From Liquidambar formosana (lineage: Eukaryota; Streptophyta; Magnoliopsida; Saxifragales; Altingiaceae): a stretch of 64,000 bases of DNA. The notes beneath the pieces were generated by a model. It did no database searches, was not told the DNA's origin, and saw only the letters and a list, made by a program, of their open reading frames with translations. Numbering within the stretch: position 1 is the stretch's first letter; every line of letters starts with the position of its first letter. Made by a program: the position numbers and the translations under genes. The stretch lies in the NCBI GenBank assembly GCA_039720395.1, contig CM077824.1:23575278-23639277 (forward strand), given 5' to 3'. This document shows, one piece after another, positions 59,818-64,000 of the stretch.

Positions 59818-60251
59818 GGGTAAATTGCACTTTAGGATCCAAAGTTTGGGTTGAGTTTCACTTTAGGGTCTAAAATTTAAATTGCATTAATTCAATACTT
59901 GAATTATTAGTTGAGTTACAATTTGAGGTCTACCGTCAAAATTTTCTTTATTTTTCCTACTTTGCCCTTTTTATTGGTTTGAAAATCCTATTTTACCCCT
60001 ATCAACACAAATCTGATAGCAAAATGATTCAGATTTCGTCAAAATTTAAAGGTTTATTAAATATTGATAGGGGTAAAATAGGGTTTTCAAACCCATAAAA
60101 AGGGCAAAGTATGAAAAATAAAGAAAATTCTGACAGTAGGCCCCAAATTGCAACTCAACTAATAATTCAAGAACTAAATTGATGCAATTTAAACTTTGGA
60201 CCCTAAAGTGAAACTTGATTCCAACTTTGGATCCTAAAGTGCAATTTACCC
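59818..60251. mobile_element. Mutator-like MITE with long inverted repeats, 434 bp
   Basis: Starts GGGTAAATTGCACTTTAGGA and ends with its complement at 60251. The arms stay complementary for about 190 bp with scattered mismatches. TAAATATAC (59809-59817) and TAAATATAT (60252-60260) form a 9-bp TSD with one mismatch, as expected for Mutator-like elements. It has no coding capacity. Confidence 0.88.
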
Positions 60252-60837
60252 TAAATATATTAATATTTGGTCTAAAATATCAATCATAAGCATAAAAAAA
60301 GTTTAAAACATCTACAAAAATCGATTAATATACGAGAATAAATGTCCAAAAAAACATATCCATAAGCATCAACTATATTCATCATTCATTTGGGGGAAAA
60401 AAAAAACCCACAATGACGTCACTAATTCAAAATAACTATTTTCTATTGCTCTACAATGGTTGCCCTAGGGGGGGAGAGAGAGTGAGAAGAGAATAAAGAT
60501 GAGAACTAAAATGGATTTATTGTTACAATCAAACTTTGGTTATTGTGTATCTTTAAAAAAATTTTCATCTAATCCCCTGTTTATAGCAAAAGTAATTACA
60601 AATTAACCCTAAACCAATCCCAAATGTATTCGTTGTGTATCCAACGCATATCCGAGAAGTATCCAATGATCTTGCATTGTTTGTTACTGTTTTGGTACAT
60701 ACAGAAAGTATTAGATATGTATTGGGGATTATCCTAGGGGTATTGGTATTTGATACAGATATAATACAGATTCCTTGGGTATTTTGAAGTATCCGTGTTT
60801 ATAGTATATAAGTTTGAGGAGGTCGGTTGCATACCTC

Positions 60838-60839
<2 letters not shown>

Positions 60840-60873
<34 letters not shown>
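60840..60873. repeat. Poly-C run of 34
   Basis: Thirty-four uninterrupted C residues followed by five A residues. Confidence 0.95.
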
Positions 60874-60875
<2 letters not shown>

Positions 60876-61684
60876 AAACCTTGTTTTAGTGATATTGATT
60901 TCCAGCATTTGTTGTATCTCAAACATGGATTATTCACTATATCTATGCTGTGTACAACCATCAACCATGATGGAGACAAGATTATGAATGACACTATATA
61001 GGGGTGCCAGTGCTACTATCTGATTGATTACTTGTAAGGATTTCATCTCTACAACTAAAGCCCCAATAAAGTCACTTCCATAGTAAGTCAAAAGAAGTCT
61101 GGAAGATAGTTGTGACTTGTGAAGATGAGAAAGCAAAGAAGGTGGGAAAGGGAAGAGGAGAATATTAAAGAAGGGGAGAGGTTTTTAGATCTGTTATTGG
61201 AATTTGAAAGAAAATTTCAGTCAATGCAGGGCTTGTAACGTACTATTGAATACTCGAAAGGGGTGAAAAGACAAGGATCCTTTATTCCTTATTTCTTCTA
61301 ATTGGTTGGCAGTTTGGGGGATGTACTGATTTTCTTTTTGTTTTCTTCCCTTCTTTGCCTTTTTTTAGGACCTCTCATCCTCATGTATTTTTTCTTTTTG
61401 CTTTCTTAATAAAATTTTCCATTGCTTATACCAAAAAATAAATAAATAAATAAAATACAAGGAGATGCTCAAACAGTGCCGCCCAATGTTTCTAGGAGAG
61501 GGGAAAAAATTTTTGGGATTTCTTGCCATAAGTCATTTTCAGCCATTTTAAGCCACACCAAATGAATGCAGTGCACTATTTTACTTAAAATTTTGGAATT
61601 GATTCTATGCCTCTAATGTACTTATAGTACTTTTGTAGTAATATGTTAATGGGTGTTACAACATTATTACAATTGTTGGGTTTC

Positions 61685-61754
61685 TATATATATATATATA
61701 TATATAATATATATATATATATAGATAGATAGATAGATATAGATATATATATAT
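61685..61754. repeat. (TA)n and (GATA)n microsatellite
   Basis: TA repeats, four GATA units, then TA repeats again. Confidence 0.95.
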
Positions 61755-62963
61755 TGGCCAAAATGGGTTCATTTTTAGGTCTGTGGGAACAGTTTTAGTG
61801 ATTGTTATGTAGTGTTTTGTGATCTTGTATTGAAATATATTTTGAGTATGGACCCATTTTCATGAGATGCTTCTCAGTTAATACTTTTCTTGGCAATATG
61901 ATTTGCTAATATAGTTGCGTTTTGTTTGATATGCCAATTATCTGGTGGCTGGTAAATGAGTATGCATTGTGAACCATCCTTCAATTGAAATGGATTATTA
62001 GGCCTAGGTTCTTAAACCTCTTTTAGTAGTGTTCAAGAAGAATCTTGGGACCAGATTTTGTAGTTGCTTTTGAGCTGATTTTTAGTTTATTTGTGAGTTT
62101 AGACCTGTTGATTTTTTCTGGAATGGGTTTACTGTCGTTCAGTGCTATCTTTCTAGGATCTGTTTTAGTACTGTTTCAGAACAATGTTTGGACCAGTTTT
62201 AGTAGGGGCTTCTGGCTGATTTTGGGTGTGTTTTTGAGTTTAGACCTGGTTTGATGGGATTTCTTTTTTCTTTTTTTTTTTTTTTTTTGGCTTCCTGTTA
62301 TTGTATTTCATTGCAGGTTAAATTTGCTAGTTGTTAATAGTTTATTATATTTGTTGATACATTAATGGGTTTATATGATCATGTACTTTGTTGTAGTGCG
62401 CACATATAGTAATTTTGAGTATGCTCTGGTTTTGACCCTGTTCTGATGAAATATTTCTGGGTTTTGGCATGCTTCATTGCAATTAAACCAATTTATTAGT
62501 AAGTATAGAGGGTGTTTAGAACAAAGTCTGGATAGCTTTGTTTGGCGTAATGCATTGAGTGTTTACTTCCTTTTAGTAGACCAGCTGTGCATAAAACATC
62601 ATGTTTGGATAACTTTTAGTTGTCATAGATACACACTCTTTTTCGAAACATATAGATATAGTAGTTCAAATATTTTGACTGAAACTGAAATGCTAAGATC
62701 ATCAAACATGGATGGTTCTTGGTACACTTTGGCATGAACTATTGTGGTTCCAAGTCCCAACTCCCAAGTTTTTGCTGGTGCTGCCCTCTTATCAAATGGA
62801 TTTTTATTTTTTTTAAAAATATGTATATACCTGGGAGGAGACACATCTAATTCTTGGACAGTAAACATTTCTTGCAGAATGCTTTGATAATGTTATTGTT
62901 ATCAACTTCATTGAATGTTATATTGAGAGTACATTCTTGTGAATTCTTTCTTTAACTAGTCTT

Positions 62964-63137
62964 GTAGATAAGTTACTAGTCTTTTGGATAAGTTTAGAGT
63001 GTTCTTGTATTGATGGATCATGGATCCAATTGTTTCTTCCCACCCATTTGTAGATAAGTTACTAGTCTTTTGGATAAGTTTACAATGTTTTTGAATTGAT
63101 GGATCATGGATCCAATTATGTTTCCTCCCACCCATTT
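62964..63137. repeat. Tandem repeat, 2 copies of about 86 bp
   Basis: GTAGATAAGTTACTAGTCTT begins at 62964 and 63050. Each copy also contains GATGGATCATGGATCCAATT and CCCACCCATTTG. A few differences separate the copies. Confidence 0.9.
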
Positions 63138-64000
63138 GTGTTTAAGCCACTTTGTAGGGTGTGAAGTTAATGGACATTCGATGTTTCCTGCTTTTAAATT
63201 TTTGTCCTTTTGGATATGTAGTTCAATGGCATTTACTTTTGCTGTATTCTATGATCCGTGTTGTCTGGAGTTTGGATACTTTGTGGCTTTGTATAATTTG
63301 TTGGCTACTGATGCATTCCTTTTATGGTCTCTCTGCCTATCTCTTACATCTAAAGTTCTTAGTACTCTTTATCTGAAAGTCATAGTGCTACTGGCAACAG
63401 AGCAATATGATTAAGGCTTTGGTACGCCGGATTAGAAGGTTGGATAGGATAGGATTATATGAACAAAAAATCTTTGGTTACTTTGTTTGAAGTGGGGAAG
63501 ATGGTCTCTTGGACAATTTTCTATCCCATTGGTTTTTTAAATGAGATTATATTCTAGGATAAAAATATTCCACCTCCCTTGGCGGGTTTATTATATCCCA
63601 TATATGAAGGATATAAATATCCTGTGGATATTATATCTCTTATTTTAAAATAGCACAAAGTACATTAAAATGATATGTTTATCCTATCTGGTATACCAAA
63701 CATAGCCTAATTGATTACATGATTTAGAATCAGTGTGAAGACTCCTTTCCATCCTTCAGTTTTGTTGTACCAGTTTTTAAAGTGAATGAGATCTTCATTC
63801 ATTCTATCTCTCTCTGTGTTTTTTTTTTTTTTTTTTTTTTTCCTTATAAACCCAGATTTTAAAGTGAATGGAAACTAGGATTGTTGGTTCTGATTAGATT
63901 CTGATATTTCAAAGTCGAGAGCCTGGTTTTTTAATGGTTCCTTGTTGGGCTGTGGGCGTTGCAGATGTTCCCTGTGTGTGTGTGGGTGGGTAGAATTGGC

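Larger units (their letters stand above)
60261..64000. other. Intergenic to window end, no gene recognised
   Basis: AT-rich and low in coding signal. It holds the poly-C run at 60840, a possible LINE 3' tail at 61370-61460 (CTTTCTTAATAAAATTTTCC followed by AAATAAATAAAT), an AT/GATA microsatellite at 61685, the tandem repeat at 62964, and T-runs at 62270 and 63820. Open stretches here do not resemble known proteins. Confidence 0.45.

Noticed and set aside
62045..63414. Hydrophobic open frames near the window end
   Set aside because: T-rich sequence gives Phe/Leu-rich frames by chance; no homology or gene structure seen.

Overview
This window is nuclear DNA from a flowering plant, most likely a woody eudicot. 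The evidence is AT-rich intergenic sequence, genes split by GT-AG introns, abundant Copia, CACTA and LINE elements, a plant CYSTM-family gene, a nicotianamine synthase fragment and a plant cytosolic eL27 gene. Most of it is a graveyard of nested transposable elements. I resolved many insertion boundaries from terminal motifs and target-site duplications (TSDs).

Region A (1-25.3 kb) is a multi-level nest. A decayed Copia retrotransposon (about 1776-25303) is split by a 3.26-kb solo LTR (2725-19558, TSD ATTGG). That LTR is itself split by a 13.6-kb CACTA (En/Spm) transposon (4532-18104, TSD ATG). The CACTA element carries two minus-strand genes whose exons I could join in frame: a 1093-residue tnp2-type transposase and a 521-residue TNPA-like protein. 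A second CACTA (19959-24424, TSD TTG) sits in the same Copia relic. It has no transposase but carries captured host exons: seven WD40 exons of a TOPLESS-type corepressor, one exon resembling CDC6, and an unidentified Gln-rich exon.

Region B (25.3-36 kb) holds a 6.7-kb LTR retrotransposon without coding capacity (25817-32489, TSD TGCCG), inserted upstream of an intact three-exon CYSTM-family gene (33253-33739). A MITE-like element follows.

Region C (36-52.6 kb) starts with a third, non-autonomous CACTA (36062-43679, TSD ACC), which carries exons resembling a PQBP1-like WW-domain protein and a LINE fragment. Next is a Copia relic holding a 5'-truncated LINE. Its 3' LTR is broken by a young, ORF-less LTR retrotransposon (46542-52240, TSD AAAGA). 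The relic abuts the first 73 codons of a nicotianamine synthase gene, which is cut off there.

Region D (52.6-64 kb) holds foldback MITEs, one clear housekeeping gene (60S ribosomal protein eL27, 56283-56690, with telo-box and site II promoter motifs), two further MITEs, and long AT-rich stretches with simple repeats and no recognisable gene.

The functional host genes supported here are therefore CYSTM and eL27. Nicotianamine synthase is a broken gene, and the CACTA genes are the only other apparently intact coding units. No rRNA, tRNA, CRISPR or prokaryotic feature is seen.
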